A stretch of DNA of 64,000 nucleotides from positions 124,001-188,000 of the forward strand of contig JAHDDW010000003.1 of the NCBI GenBank assembly GCA_020629155.1, given 5' to 3'. The notes beneath the pieces were generated by a model. That model saw nothing but the letters and a program-made list of their open reading frames with translations. It made no database searches and was not told where the DNA came from. The DNA is from Acidimicrobiales bacterium (GTDB lineage Bacteria > Actinomycetota > Acidimicrobiia > Acidimicrobiales > SZUA-35). This document shows, in pieces, positions 24,030 through 32,931 of the stretch. Both the position numbers and the translations under genes were made by a program. Position 1 is the first letter of the stretch. The number at the start of each line of letters is the position of its first letter.

Positions 24030-25046
24030 ATGAAAAACAAACTACTTATTGCTCTGCCAGTAGTGCTTTTTATTCTGGCTACAGGCGTTACTTTCCAGTT
24101 ACTTCGCTCAGATGAAGGCGTCACCAATACTGCCACCTCGACTGCGGACCTTTCGCAAACAGTTTCTAGAGCAACTACCTTGGCACTATCTCGTCCAACA
24201 ACAATAGTGCCTTCGCAATCTGACAATTCGACTCAGCCAGCACCATCGTCAACTGAAAGTTTGCCTGCTATAACCCTGGCCAGCCAACCATCTACAGAGC
24301 CGTTACACATTGCTGTGGCTGGAGACGTCGGAACAGGCGATTTCAAAGAATATGCGACATCAGCGGCTATGGACGTTTTAGATGAACAAAATAACTTTGC
24401 TGCACTTTTGCTCCTTGGGGATAATGTCTATGAAAACGGAGAACCAGATAAAGTACAGGAGAAAGTTTTTGACCCTTTCAACCCCGTACTAGACAAAGAC
24501 ACAAAATTATATGCCGTACTCGGCAATCATGACGTACGTAACGGAAACGGTCCTGCACACGCCAAAGCATTAGGGATGCCTAACCGCTGGTATTCAAAGC
24601 AGCTCAATGCCGATACGACGCTGATAGCGCTAGATTCAACCGATCCAGGCAACGCCGAACAGCTACAATGGCTTGATGCCACGCTTGCCGAGACGCAAAC
24701 TAGATGGACAATAGCCATATTCCATCATCCTGCTTTCTCTGCTGGCTATCATGGTAATGAACCAGGCGTGCAACAACATTTTGTGCCGCTGTTCAAAAAA
24801 CACCAAGTTGATCTTGTCCTGACTGGACATGACCATGATTATCAACGAAATAAACCACAAGACGGCACCCTTTATATCGTCACTGGTGCCGCTGCAAAAC
24901 TGCGAGATGTAGGCCGAAAAGACTTCACCGAAGTCGCTTTCTCTGTCCATAGTTTCGTCACTCTCACGATTTATAACGATCGGATAGAAGGCACGGCGAT
25001 TGACCATAGCGGCCAGACAATCGACACGTTTTCTCTTAATGCCTAA
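24030..25046 (+). CDS. Secreted or membrane-anchored metallophosphoesterase
   Basis: A 338-residue calcineurin-fold phosphatase. A hydrophobic N-terminus (LLIALPVVLFILATGVTFQLL) acts as signal or anchor and is followed by a Thr/Ser-rich linker. The metal motifs are all present: GDVGTGDF (GD-x-G), LLLGDNVYENG (GDNxY), AVLGNHDVRNG (GNHD), FHHPAFSAG and TGHDHDYQR (GHxH). It resembles purple acid phosphatase-like enzymes that cleave phosphate esters outside the cell. Substrate unknown. GGGGATGAG lies 6-7 nt before the ATG, so it is translated from a leader. Convergent with the transporter gene at 25074. Confidence 0.92.
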   Translation: MKNKLLIALPVVLFILATGVTFQLLRSDEGVTNTATSTADLSQTVSRATTLALSRPTTIVPSQSDNSTQPAPSSTESLPAITLASQPSTEPLHIAVAGDVGTGDFKEYATSAAMDVLDEQNNFAALLLLGDNVYENGEPDKVQEKVFDPFNPVLDKDTKLYAVLGNHDVRNGNGPAHAKALGMPNRWYSKQLNADTTLIALDSTDPGNAEQLQWLDATLAETQTRWTIAIFHHPAFSAGYHGNEPGVQQHFVPLFKKHQVDLVLTGHDHDYQRNKPQDGTLYIVTGAAAKLRDVGRKDFTEVAFSVHSFVTLTIYNDRIEGTAIDHSGQTIDTFSLNA

Positions 25047-25079
25047 CTACCAGGTAGCAGCACCGTTCAACGCTTAGGC
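25041..25079. terminator. Candidate bidirectional terminator
   Basis: GCCTAA (25041-25046) pairs with TTAGGC (25074-25079), and an inner hairpin CTACC-A-GGTAG lies at 25047-25057. Each outer arm contains the stop codon of one of the two convergent genes. No long T-run, so confidence is limited. Confidence 0.35.
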
Positions 25080-25814
25080 ATCATCCCAACGGCGATCGGC
25101 GATAAGATAAATCAACGGCAAACTGCACAGTGTTACAGCAAATTTAACAGTCAGGTTAGCAACAAATATTTCTCTAGTTTGCGTCCACGACTCAACAAGC
25201 GGATCACCCAGCAGATAGAAGGGCGAAAACGCTAGTAGAACAAAAATTATATTATCTAGCGGCACGCTCACAGCGTTAGAGACAAGCACACGAGCCCATT
25301 GATATTTTGTTGTCACTTTAGTTACAAACCAATGATAGGTTTCAGTGTCAAGTAGCTCGCTGACAACTTCTGCAACTATCGAGGCGACAACTATGCGCCA
25401 CAAAGGTGAAAACACGGTATTAAATTCGCTGGCACCAAACGCGTTAGGATCATTCTCCACGCTGCTTGCCCAAAGAAAATAAGAGACCATTGCGGCGTTC
25501 ACAACCGCCGCAATCACAATCAGCAGCTGCGTATTGCGTTTCCCCAATGTTTTATGGGCAAGATCTCGAAGCGTAAAGGTAATCGGATAGATGAACGTGC
25601 CCATGTCAACAGCGTTACCTGCGACAACGCCGATCTTCAAGCTTGCAATGTCTGCTATCATCTGCGCAGCAACATAGACTGCCGCTAGGATAACCACCAC
25701 CCTAATTTCTTTACGATAAAGAATATCTAAGGCACTTGAACGGTTTGATACCTTCGTGTCGCTTTTCACTTTTGCTCCTGATGTTTTGGTAAGGCGGGAG
25801 GCTTCGACCGCCAA
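25074..25814 (-). CDS. VUT-family (YhhQ-like) queuosine-precursor transporter
   Basis: About 246 residues with six membrane segments. The family pattern is clear: ADIASLKIGVVAG...DMGTFIYPITFTLRDLAHKTLGKRNT and then VASIVAEVVSELLDTETYHWF and VSNAVSVPLDNIIFVLLAF. VUT/YhhQ proteins import 7-deazaguanine precursors of the tRNA base queuosine. The N-terminus is extended by about 30 polar residues, and the only in-frame start is the TTG at 25814, so the true start is uncertain. I found no preQ1 riboswitch upstream. No queuosine genes are adjacent. Confidence 0.85.
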   Translation of the reverse strand: MAVEASRLTKTSGAKVKSDTKVSNRSSALDILYRKEIRVVVILAAVYVAAQMIADIASLKIGVVAGNAVDMGTFIYPITFTLRDLAHKTLGKRNTQLLIVIAAVVNAAMVSYFLWASSVENDPNAFGASEFNTVFSPLWRIVVASIVAEVVSELLDTETYHWFVTKVTTKYQWARVLVSNAVSVPLDNIIFVLLAFSPFYLLGDPLVESWTQTREIFVANLTVKFAVTLCSLPLIYLIADRRWDDA

Positions 25815-25959
25815 GCAACATCTGCTGCCTTTCTAAATACTACGACACGACAACAAGAAGCCGCAACTATCTGGGAGCTCTTCAACTAGATTGTCACCAT
25901 GGTTAATTCCAAGGGCACGTCAAACTTTAAAGTATTTTACACAAATAGCGCTATCGTTT
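25815..25959. other. Upstream region of the VUT gene
   Basis: No gene found. TAGTATTTAG-like sequence on the minus strand (about 25835-25845) could serve as a promoter. No riboswitch fold recognised. Confidence 0.3.
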
Positions 25960-26074
25960 TTGCTCTATCTTGATTCCAGGATAGTCATCTCCCGGGGAAA
26001 CCAGAGATCTTGCCGAGCAAAGACTCCCGCTTACGTGGAAATGACAACCAGAATAGGCTAGAAGTCAACCATCT
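25960..26074. repeat. Interspersed repeat family B, copy 2
   Basis: About 115 bp matching 1156-1269 in order: TTGCTCTATCTTGATTCCAG, TCATCTCCC..., GATCTTGCCGAGCAAAGA, TCCCGCTTACGTGG, AATGACAACC, AATAGGCT, TCAACCATCT. Its hairpins are more worn than in copy 1. It ends three bases before the stop codon of plsC. Confidence 0.75.
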
Positions 26075-26076
26075 AG

Positions 26077-26757
26077 TTAAGACCCGGCTTGTTCAGAGGC
26101 ACGATCAAATAGGTTTTGCAAACTTGTTTGCAGCGCTTCTGAGTGTGCCTTGATCTGCGATCGTTTTACACGTTGACCCTGAGTACGTACAGGAGGAAAT
26201 AGCGGCTTGCCGATCGTCAAAACTACTTTGCGTGGTCTAATAAAAATTTTGCCTGGAGGTAACGCCCGAGCCGCTCCCCCAATGCCAACAGGCACAATAG
26301 GCACCTGCGCACGACAAGAAAGAAACGCTGCCCCTTCTTTCATCTCAGTGATCTCAGGGCCTTCGAGACGATAACCTTCAGGGAAAATAACAAGGCGCTC
26401 CCCTGCTTCAAGCAAGTCTTGCGCCATGCGCATAGCTTGGCGGTCAGTCATCGAACGTTCGACTGGGAAACTGCCGAGCGCTCGAAGAACCCAGCCGAGT
26501 ATCGGAATGCGAAATACTTTCTCAGCCCCGATGAAACGATAAGGACGCCAGCTTGTTAACGCGGCAAGCGGCGTATCGATATAAGACCTATGCCCACCCA
26601 ACGCTAAAATATACGCACCTTTCTTCGGGACATTATGACGCCCTTCGACACATAAACGCAGCCACACTTTAAGAAATAGAAAAAGCTTAATATAAAGCCC
26701 ATGATAGAAAAATTTTGTCCGCCGTGACATTTCCCACGAATCGTTCATTAAAGCCAC
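26077..26757 (-). CDS. plsC: 1-acylglycerol-3-phosphate acyltransferase
   Basis: A 226-residue acyltransferase that makes phosphatidic acid from lysophosphatidic acid at the membrane. The catalytic motif HRSYIDTP (HxxxxD) and the glycerol-phosphate site VIFPEGYRLEGPE are visible, followed by GAAFLSCRAQVPIVPVGIGG. The GTG start directly follows the cmk stop codon, so the genes are co-transcribed and probably coupled. Cmk-plsC pairing is common in actinobacteria. Confidence 0.92.
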   Translation of the reverse strand: MALMNDSWEMSRRTKFFYHGLYIKLFLFLKVWLRLCVEGRHNVPKKGAYILALGGHRSYIDTPLAALTSWRPYRFIGAEKVFRIPILGWVLRALGSFPVERSMTDRQAMRMAQDLLEAGERLVIFPEGYRLEGPEITEMKEGAAFLSCRAQVPIVPVGIGGAARALPPGKIFIRPRKVVLTIGKPLFPPVRTQGQRVKRSQIKAHSEALQTSLQNLFDRASEQAGS

Positions 26758-27417
26758 CTAAAGCTGAGATGCTGCTTGCGTATAAAGCTCAACAACTTGC
26801 TCAACTACCTGGTCAATGCTTAGGTGCGTTGTGTCAATAATGGTGGCCCCTTCAACAGCAACAAGCGGACTTGCTTTACGCTGTGAATCACGGTCGTCTC
26901 GCTGCACAAGCTCGCTTCGTGTTTCTGAATGGTCACTTGACTGTTCAACAGCACGGCGTTTAGCCCGCTCTTCAACATCAGCAGTCAAAAACACTTTCAC
27001 AATAGCGTCAGGGCAGACAACTGATGCAATATCGCGACCGTCAAGCACACCGCCACCGTTTTTTTGCACCCATAGGCGTTGTCGCTCAACAAGGTATTCG
27101 CGCACCTCTGGGTTGGTTGCGACTTTAGAAGCAGCCTGCGAAATTTTTTCTTCACGAATCAGCTGCGTTGCTTTGACACCATTAACGATGATTTCGCCGT
27201 CAGCAAATTCTATAGAAACCGATGCTACAAGTGCCACAAGCCCATCGGTGTCGTCTAAGGCAACACCTTTTTCATAGGCAGCGAACCCAATCGCACGATA
27301 CATCGCACCAGTGTCTAAATATCGCAGCCCGACAAGCGGAGCGACTAACTTTGAGACGGTTGATTTTCCAGACCCTGTTGGACCGTCAATAGCAATAACA
27401 TTGTGCAACGACATCAA
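26758..27417 (-). CDS. cmk: Cytidylate kinase
   Basis: A 219-residue kinase that phosphorylates CMP/dCMP. The P-loop is IDGPTGSGKSTVSKLVA, with GLRYLDTGAMYRAIGFAA for the substrate pocket, the RQRLW...GGGVLDGRDIASVV motif, and a lid with AKRRAVEQ. Usual length. It overlaps the end of tyrA by 4 bp (ATGA type), placing it in the aroH-tyrA-cmk-plsC operon. Confidence 0.96.
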   Translation of the reverse strand: MMSLHNVIAIDGPTGSGKSTVSKLVAPLVGLRYLDTGAMYRAIGFAAYEKGVALDDTDGLVALVASVSIEFADGEIIVNGVKATQLIREEKISQAASKVATNPEVREYLVERQRLWVQKNGGGVLDGRDIASVVCPDAIVKVFLTADVEERAKRRAVEQSSDHSETRSELVQRDDRDSQRKASPLVAVEGATIIDTTHLSIDQVVEQVVELYTQAASQL

Positions 27418-28508
27418 CGTTCCTCCTCTAAATGATTTGTTTTGACAAGATAGCCTTGCGCTTCTAACGCTTTGGCAAGGCGAAGCGCCGACTGGCTATC
27501 GATGAGAAGCCGCAAAGAGCCTTCTGTCCCTTTCACCGCATGATTAATATCAAGATCCAAAATATTGATTTCAAGATCTGCTGCTAACGCAGACACTTTC
27601 GCAACATGTCCAGACTCGTTCGCGATTGTCACCGTTACTTCGCTGACCTCATCGTAAGAACCAAACCCATGCGGCAAATTAAGCCTCGCTAGACGAGCGG
27701 TTTCTAAATGTTGCAGCAGACCTTCATGGTCTTCTCGCTCAACGAGTTGACGCACCTCACTAAGAGATGTTACCAGCGCATCTAGCGACGTGGTGATAGC
27801 TGCTTTATTTGCGAAACAAATATCTGGCCATATGCCAGCACGCCCAGCAGAGATGCGGGTCATATCTCGGAACCCGCCAGCAGCAAGACGCAGCAACAAA
27901 CTGTGATCTAATGAACTTGTAGCCGCCTGATTCATCAACGTCGCCGCTGTTAGATGCGGCACATGGCTGACTTCAGCAACGAGGGTATCGTGTGTTTGCG
28001 GGTCAAGTACAACTGCTGTTGCGCCTAAAGAGCGCACAATGCGCCGCACAAAGGTGAACGCCGACTCGTCAGTTTCTTCTGATGGTGTCAGAATCCACAT
28101 AGCGCCCTCAAACATATCAGCCTTAGCACCTGCCAGGCCGTCAAGTTCTGAGCCTGCCATGGGGTGACCTCCCACGAACCTGGTACTTTCCACTTCGCTG
28201 CATATCTGCGCTTTTGTTGAGCCGACATCGGTGATCACAGCTGACGTTTCAGCCGCGATCTTTGCTACTGTTTTGGCAACACGACGAACTGGCGTGGCCA
28301 CTACGACAAGGTCGGCTTCTGAGTCAACGCCGATCTGTGTTGCCGCACCGACGGCAAGTGCTTGCTGCTCGACAGCGCTGTCTTGGTCAACAACGCTAAC
28401 GTCCCACCCTTGTTTTGTTAACGCAAACGCTATAGAACCACCGATAAGACCACACCCGACGATAGTAACTTTCCCAGGTGTTAACGGTTTAGAAACTTGC
28501 TGATTCAT
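27414..28508 (-). CDS. tyrA: Prephenate dehydrogenase with ACT domain
   Basis: A 364-residue enzyme for tyrosine synthesis (oxidative decarboxylation of prephenate to 4-hydroxyphenylpyruvate). The NAD-binding motif is VGCGLIGGSIAFAL. Catalytic-site residues lie in FVGGHPMAGSE and AEVSHVPHLTAATLM. A C-terminal ACT-type domain of about 70 residues (VTVTIANESGHVAKVSALAADLEINILDLD) suggests feedback control by tyrosine. Four-base overlaps with aroH and cmk indicate tight coupling; aroH provides the prephenate. Confidence 0.94.
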   Translation of the reverse strand: MNQQVSKPLTPGKVTIVGCGLIGGSIAFALTKQGWDVSVVDQDSAVEQQALAVGAATQIGVDSEADLVVVATPVRRVAKTVAKIAAETSAVITDVGSTKAQICSEVESTRFVGGHPMAGSELDGLAGAKADMFEGAMWILTPSEETDESAFTFVRRIVRSLGATAVVLDPQTHDTLVAEVSHVPHLTAATLMNQAATSSLDHSLLLRLAAGGFRDMTRISAGRAGIWPDICFANKAAITTSLDALVTSLSEVRQLVEREDHEGLLQHLETARLARLNLPHGFGSYDEVSEVTVTIANESGHVAKVSALAADLEINILDLDINHAVKGTEGSLRLLIDSQSALRLAKALEAQGYLVKTNHLEEER

Positions 28509-28894
28509 CTGCGTTCATCGCCTGGCTGAGCCAAATCAGGCCGCAACTCTGTAGCTCCCCGTAGAAACACATGCACCATATCAGCTTTAGACAGTGGCGT
28601 TTCGACATGCATGAAGAGCCGGATACATAACGGCAGCGTTCCAGGAATTGCCATCTCTTGAGCACAAAGCATAGGCGTGTCTTGCAGTTTCAGCGATGAC
28701 GATCGACGGACCGCAGCAGCTGGCGGCAAGCTAGAAACATCAGCTGTTGCTGTAAAAAATAGACTTATGATGTGCTCTTGGTCGATCGAGTTCCTCATCA
28801 GAACGGTCTCTAGCAGACGCACGGTTTGTTTCTCAACTTCTTCAGGAGTATCGCTATCTAACGTGATAGCGCCTCGCACAGCTTTAACATTCAC
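28505..28894 (-). CDS. aroH: Chorismate mutase, AroH class
   Basis: A 129-residue, trimer-type chorismate mutase (not the helical AroQ type). The active-site arginines are in the expected places: VRGAITLDSDTPEEV near the N-terminus, PLCIRLFMHVE in the middle and VFLRGATELRPDL at the C-terminus. It turns chorismate into prephenate. It is the first gene of the aroH-tyrA-cmk-plsC operon; GTG follows TATTCT by 6 nt, so the operon mRNA should be leaderless. Confidence 0.95.
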   Translation of the reverse strand: MNVKAVRGAITLDSDTPEEVEKQTVRLLETVLMRNSIDQEHIISLFFTATADVSSLPPAAAVRRSSSLKLQDTPMLCAQEMAIPGTLPLCIRLFMHVETPLSKADMVHVFLRGATELRPDLAQPGDERR

Positions 28895-28977
28895 CCTTTA
28901 AGAATAGCAGGGCCTCATCACCTTTAAACGATGAAACGGCATGAGGTTCCCTGCTACTAAGGTTTGAAGTCTCCCTA

Positions 28978-30612
28978 TCAATCCAGCGCTTCTTCTAACT
29001 CTATTTTGTTAAACAGCGGTGTTGGCTTTGCTATTGGTGTTCCAGCGGTGATTTCTGCACGCTGCCAACCTGCTGGTTCACCTAAAATCGCATCTAAAGC
29101 CGAAGCAGAAAATGGCAGATACGGAGCAAATAGAACACGCACACCATTGATTGCACTCAACGCTGTATGCAAAATGTCACTGCCGCGCTGCTGATTTTCT
29201 TTGACGACACGCCACGGCTCAGTCGCATTCAAATACGTGTTGACCGCACGGGCTGCTTTCATCGCCGTCTGCAACGCCGCTTTCAATTCAACTGCTTCGA
29301 ACTGTGTGCTTGCTTCGCTAAAGTAACCATCGACCTCTGCAAGCAACGCTTTATCTTCCGATTCGAGGCTTCCCAATTCAGGGATCTGCCCATCGCATGT
29401 TTTGTGGACCATGGCAAGCACACGGTTCACTAAGTTGCCCCATGTCGCTACCAGCTCTTCATTGACTCGGCGAGCAATTTCTGTCTTCGAAATGTCGGTA
29501 TCGGCATGCTCAGGGAAGTTCGCCGCTAACGCAAAACGAAGCGCATCAGGGTCGAACATTTCAAGACCTTCGCCGATAGTGAGCCCCACTCCCCTGCTTG
29601 ATGACGCTTTTTCGCCGCCTTTGAAAGTGACATATTGGTTAGCTGGCAGATCATCAGGCAAGCGCAAATTGCCTTCACCCATCAGCTGCGCTGGCCAAAA
29701 TAGTGCGTGGAATGGGATGTTGTCTTTACCGACAAAATAGACGTGACGCGCATCATCATTTTCCCACCAGTGACGCCACTTCTCATTATCGCCTTGACGC
29801 TGCGCCCATTCTTTCGACGCAGACAAATAACCAATCACCGCGTCATACCAAACATAGATCCTCTTACCTTCGCCTAGGTCGTCAACAGGCAGCTCAATCC
29901 CCCAGGTGATATCGCGCGTAATCGCTCTGTCATGCAGGCCTTCTTCAGCGATACCCGCGGCAAAGTTGATGACATGACTACGCCAACCTTTTTTGGTCGC
30001 TAAATACTGCTGAATTTGTTCAGTGAAATCACTAAAACGGAAATAGAAATGTTCGGTTTCTCGAAGAATAGGCGACGCACCGCTCAACTTAGAACGCGGC
30101 TCAACCAAATCGACAGGGTCAAGCGTGCGACCACAATGATCGCACTGATCACCACGCGCATCGGCATAGCCACATGTTGGACAAGTCCCCTCGACATAAC
30201 GGTCAGGCAAGAAACGCTCGACCTCAGGGTCGAAAAATTGTTCAGAAACACGACGGTCGATAAACCCAGCTTCAAGATGTTTCATAAACATCTCCTGCAC
30301 GGTCTCTTTATGCATTTGTGTCGCCGTTGTCGTATACAAATCCCAGCTGACACCAAGCTGTTTAAACTGTTCAACAAACTCAGCGTGGTAACGATCAACA
30401 ATATCTTGTGGTGTTACTTTCTCAGCTTCGGCACGAACAGTAATCGGAGTTCCATGAGCATCAGAACCGCTCACCATCAACACTTCGTTGCCTACCATAC
30501 GCTGCTGACGCGCGAAAATATCAGCTGGAAGATACGCTCCAGCGAGATGGCCGACATGACGTGAACCTGACGCATATGGCCAAGCAACACCTAAAAAAAC
30601 TGGTTTACTCAT
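28978..30612 (-). CDS. metG: Methionyl-tRNA synthetase
   Basis: A 544-residue class I synthetase. The HIGH-like motif is AWPYASGSRHVGHLAG. The zinc knot is CPTCGYADARGDQCDHCG (two CxxC pairs). The KMSKS loop reads KASSSRG, an unusual variant. The anticodon-binding helical domain follows and there is no C-terminal tRNA-binding appendage. TATGCT-N6-ATG precedes the gene, giving a leaderless mRNA; no T-box leader is therefore possible from this start site. Confidence 0.96.
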   Translation of the reverse strand: MSKPVFLGVAWPYASGSRHVGHLAGAYLPADIFARQQRMVGNEVLMVSGSDAHGTPITVRAEAEKVTPQDIVDRYHAEFVEQFKQLGVSWDLYTTTATQMHKETVQEMFMKHLEAGFIDRRVSEQFFDPEVERFLPDRYVEGTCPTCGYADARGDQCDHCGRTLDPVDLVEPRSKLSGASPILRETEHFYFRFSDFTEQIQQYLATKKGWRSHVINFAAGIAEEGLHDRAITRDITWGIELPVDDLGEGKRIYVWYDAVIGYLSASKEWAQRQGDNEKWRHWWENDDARHVYFVGKDNIPFHALFWPAQLMGEGNLRLPDDLPANQYVTFKGGEKASSSRGVGLTIGEGLEMFDPDALRFALAANFPEHADTDISKTEIARRVNEELVATWGNLVNRVLAMVHKTCDGQIPELGSLESEDKALLAEVDGYFSEASTQFEAVELKAALQTAMKAARAVNTYLNATEPWRVVKENQQRGSDILHTALSAINGVRVLFAPYLPFSASALDAILGEPAGWQRAEITAGTPIAKPTPLFNKIELEEALD

Positions 30613-30643
30613 GGCTATAGCATAACGAAAAGAAGCTCTAAAA

Positions 30644-30742
30644 GGGCACCTCTAACAATTATAGATGCCCTCAGATTTCCTGCTTTCAGACGATTCGCTT
30701 GCATGCGAAGTCGCTAACGCTGCGTGCAAGCGACTCAAGCCT
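30644..30742 (+). repeat. Interspersed repeat family A, copy 3
   Basis: Starts with GGGCACCT-loop-AGATGCCC followed by CTCAGATTTCC, as in copies 1 and 4. The right half is different: it holds its own stem pair, GTCGCT...AGCGAC, and GCGTGCAAGCGACTCAAGCC in place of the conserved right end. It lies between metG and the CAP-domain gene. Confidence 0.6.
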
Positions 30743-30763
30743 AGAACCAAGCATCACCTATCG

Positions 30764-31732
30764 TCAACCGATGATTGTTGTCTCATATCGGAAGGTTTCT
30801 AACTTGCCATCGACTAACACATCGCTGACAGTAACTTCATACGTCACATCACCAGAAATATCTTCTGGCAAAATCGGCTGCCACACAATAACTGATGCAG
30901 GAACCTGACCTTTCTGGCTTATCTCAGCCACAACCTCAAGAGAAACAGCGCTACCTTCAGAATTCATAGAAACTGAAGCGTTCGAAAAATCTGCATCTGC
31001 TTTGCTGAACGACCAACGAGGATACACAATATCTTCAGGTACAAACCCGCGTGCAGGCCAGGCAACAAAACCTTGCCGCTCCCGAGTGGCCAACCATGGA
31101 TCAAAAACGTTTTCGTCAAACACCCACAAAATATTAGACTCATAGTTTGTATCTGTAGCAGCGCTGTGCCCAACACCCATACGCAGCGTCGGTGGATGCA
31201 AAATAGTGTTGCGGTGCCCCACATCTTTGTTGCCTTCGCCTGGGTCTTCTATATAGCCATCAATAGCGTGCGCTCCACTTCGGCCTAAATAAAGGTTGCT
31301 GTTAGCGGCTGCCTCTTTCGCCGTTTCGGTCAGACAAGCGAACGAGTCATCTGGATCATGGCTTAACTCGCCTTGCGCACTCATAGTCAAGGCCCCATGC
31401 TGCGCTTTCGCCGACATCTCTGCATCTTCGGTAATTAACGCAGGCACACCAGCCATCGCACGATAAAAATTGACTCTCGCAAGGGTTTGTGTCCGCAACA
31501 TTGCTGAACTTGAACCAGCATCACATACTTCATGTGAACCGTCCCACTCCATCGCAGCTGGCTTGGTTGCAAACTCTTTTTCATAAAACCGTAGCACAGC
31601 GCTTCGATCAGAAGTATCAACCCACAGCGAAGACGTTTCGGTGCCAGCAGGCTGAGCATTAGCCGACATTGTGGCTAGAACAACAAAAAGACAAGCAACA
31701 GCTCGTATAAAATGTCGAAGACCTTTGCGCAT
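30764..31732 (-). CDS. Secreted CAP-domain (SCP/PR-1-like) protein
   Basis: A 322-residue exported protein with signal peptide (FIRAVACLFVVLATMSANAQ). The CAP domain runs about residues 75-210: TLARVNFYRAMAGVPAL, AQHGALTMSAQGELSHDP, the NSNLYLGRSG segment and GHRNTILHPPTLRMGVGHS. The C-terminal 100 residues form a beta-rich extra domain. CAP proteins act outside the cell; bacterial functions are mostly unknown. No obvious partner is nearby. Confidence 0.88.
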   Translation of the reverse strand: MRKGLRHFIRAVACLFVVLATMSANAQPAGTETSSLWVDTSDRSAVLRFYEKEFATKPAAMEWDGSHEVCDAGSSSAMLRTQTLARVNFYRAMAGVPALITEDAEMSAKAQHGALTMSAQGELSHDPDDSFACLTETAKEAAANSNLYLGRSGAHAIDGYIEDPGEGNKDVGHRNTILHPPTLRMGVGHSAATDTNYESNILWVFDENVFDPWLATRERQGFVAWPARGFVPEDIVYPRWSFSKADADFSNASVSMNSEGSAVSLEVVAEISQKGQVPASVIVWQPILPEDISGDVTYEVTVSDVLVDGKLETFRYETTIIG

Positions 31733-31806
31733 ATCTTTCTGATCGGAGAAAACCAGAAAAATTCAAGACATAGGCCAAAAGACTTACTAATCGATTAACA
31801 CGCTTG

Positions 31807-32853
31807 CTAAACCTTCGATTCACGCAGGCAAGAAACAGCCTCACCTATGAAAGTAACGTCAACGCTATCGCCGATCTGTAACTGATTGGATGCCGATCGA
31901 ACTTCTAAAAGACCACTTTCACATGCCACGCTATAGAGCACGTCATGGCCAAAGTATTGCCTATCTTTGATCTCGCCGAAACTGCCAGCGCTCAGCTGTA
32001 ACTGTTCGGGGCGAATCAAAACTTTTATTTTAGCGTCTTCATCAACCGACAGTGAATCTGTGGCTAGCGGCAAAACTCCCAGCGTTGTCTGTACAAGACC
32101 CTCTGCTTTAACAACACCTTCGATACTATTTGCTTCGCCAGAGAAACGTGCAACCCATTCGTTCACAGGGTTTTGATAGATCTCACTTGGTGAACCTATT
32201 TGCATAATCGACCCGTCACGCATCACGCCGACTCTATCGCCTAAAAAATATGCTTCATCTTGATCATGTGTCACAAGAACCGCAGTGCAACCGACATCGT
32301 TAAGAATCCGTTTCACATCTTTACGCAAGCTAACACGCAACCCCGCATCTAGCGCCGAGAAAGGTTCATCCAATAACAAGATAGACGGGCTAGGAGCCAA
32401 AGAGCGAGCAAGAGCAACCCGTTGAGCCTGGCCCCCTGAAAGTGTGCTGGGCATACGATCTTTAAACCCAGCCATATCTACGAGTTCAAGCACCTCGTCA
32501 ACTCGTGAACTGTCCTTTTTTTTACGCCCCAAACCAAAAGCCACATTATCTTGCACTGTCAGATGAGGGAAAAGCGCGCCGTCTTGGAAGACCATACCAA
32601 TCTTACGTTTTTCGGCAGCAACAAATGCTCCTCTACCAGCGACAAGTTGCGCATTGAGATGGATTGTCCCTGACGTTGGAACATGCAAACCAGCTAGCAA
32701 ACGAAGCAGCGTTGTTTTCCCGCAGCCTGATGGGCCCAATAGCGAAAAAATTTCTCCTGAAGTAACCGACAACGAAACGTTTTTAACCGCTTCAGTTTCG
32801 TCATAGACAGCGCTAACAGATGTAACAGTAATAGCTTCGTTGCTTGCATTCAT
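31807..32853 (-). CDS. ABC transporter ATPase, Fe3+/spermidine/thiamine type
   Basis: About 348 residues. Walker A is LGPSGCGKTTLLRLLAGL, signature LSGGQAQRVALARSLA, Walker B LLLDEPFSALD, H-loop VTHDQDEA. The C-terminal third (LIRPEQLQL, DVTFIGEAVS) is a TOBE-like domain as in FbpC/PotA/CysA. Such ATPases power binding-protein-dependent uptake, but no permease or substrate-binding gene is next to it; the adjacent genes are a CAP protein and an AMIN-like protein. The ATG at 32853 is preferred over the TTG 9 codons earlier. Confidence 0.9.
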   Translation of the reverse strand: MNASNEAITVTSVSAVYDETEAVKNVSLSVTSGEIFSLLGPSGCGKTTLLRLLAGLHVPTSGTIHLNAQLVAGRGAFVAAEKRKIGMVFQDGALFPHLTVQDNVAFGLGRKKKDSSRVDEVLELVDMAGFKDRMPSTLSGGQAQRVALARSLAPSPSILLLDEPFSALDAGLRVSLRKDVKRILNDVGCTAVLVTHDQDEAYFLGDRVGVMRDGSIMQIGSPSEIYQNPVNEWVARFSGEANSIEGVVKAEGLVQTTLGVLPLATDSLSVDEDAKIKVLIRPEQLQLSAGSFGEIKDRQYFGHDVLYSVACESGLLEVRSASNQLQIGDSVDVTFIGEAVSCLRESKV

Positions 32854-32931
32854 CGCCTTCAACGATAACAGCTTGTGCAAACAAGGCCATGTCTCTGCAA
32901 CGCTTTTCTCATGCCAGCGCGCTGAACCGCA

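Noticed and set aside
25815-25959. preQ1 riboswitch before the VUT transporter gene
   Set aside because: No preQ1 aptamer pattern (hairpin plus A-rich tail near the start) was found.
30613-30643. T-box leader before metG
   Set aside because: TATGCT lies 6 nt before the ATG, leaving no leader.
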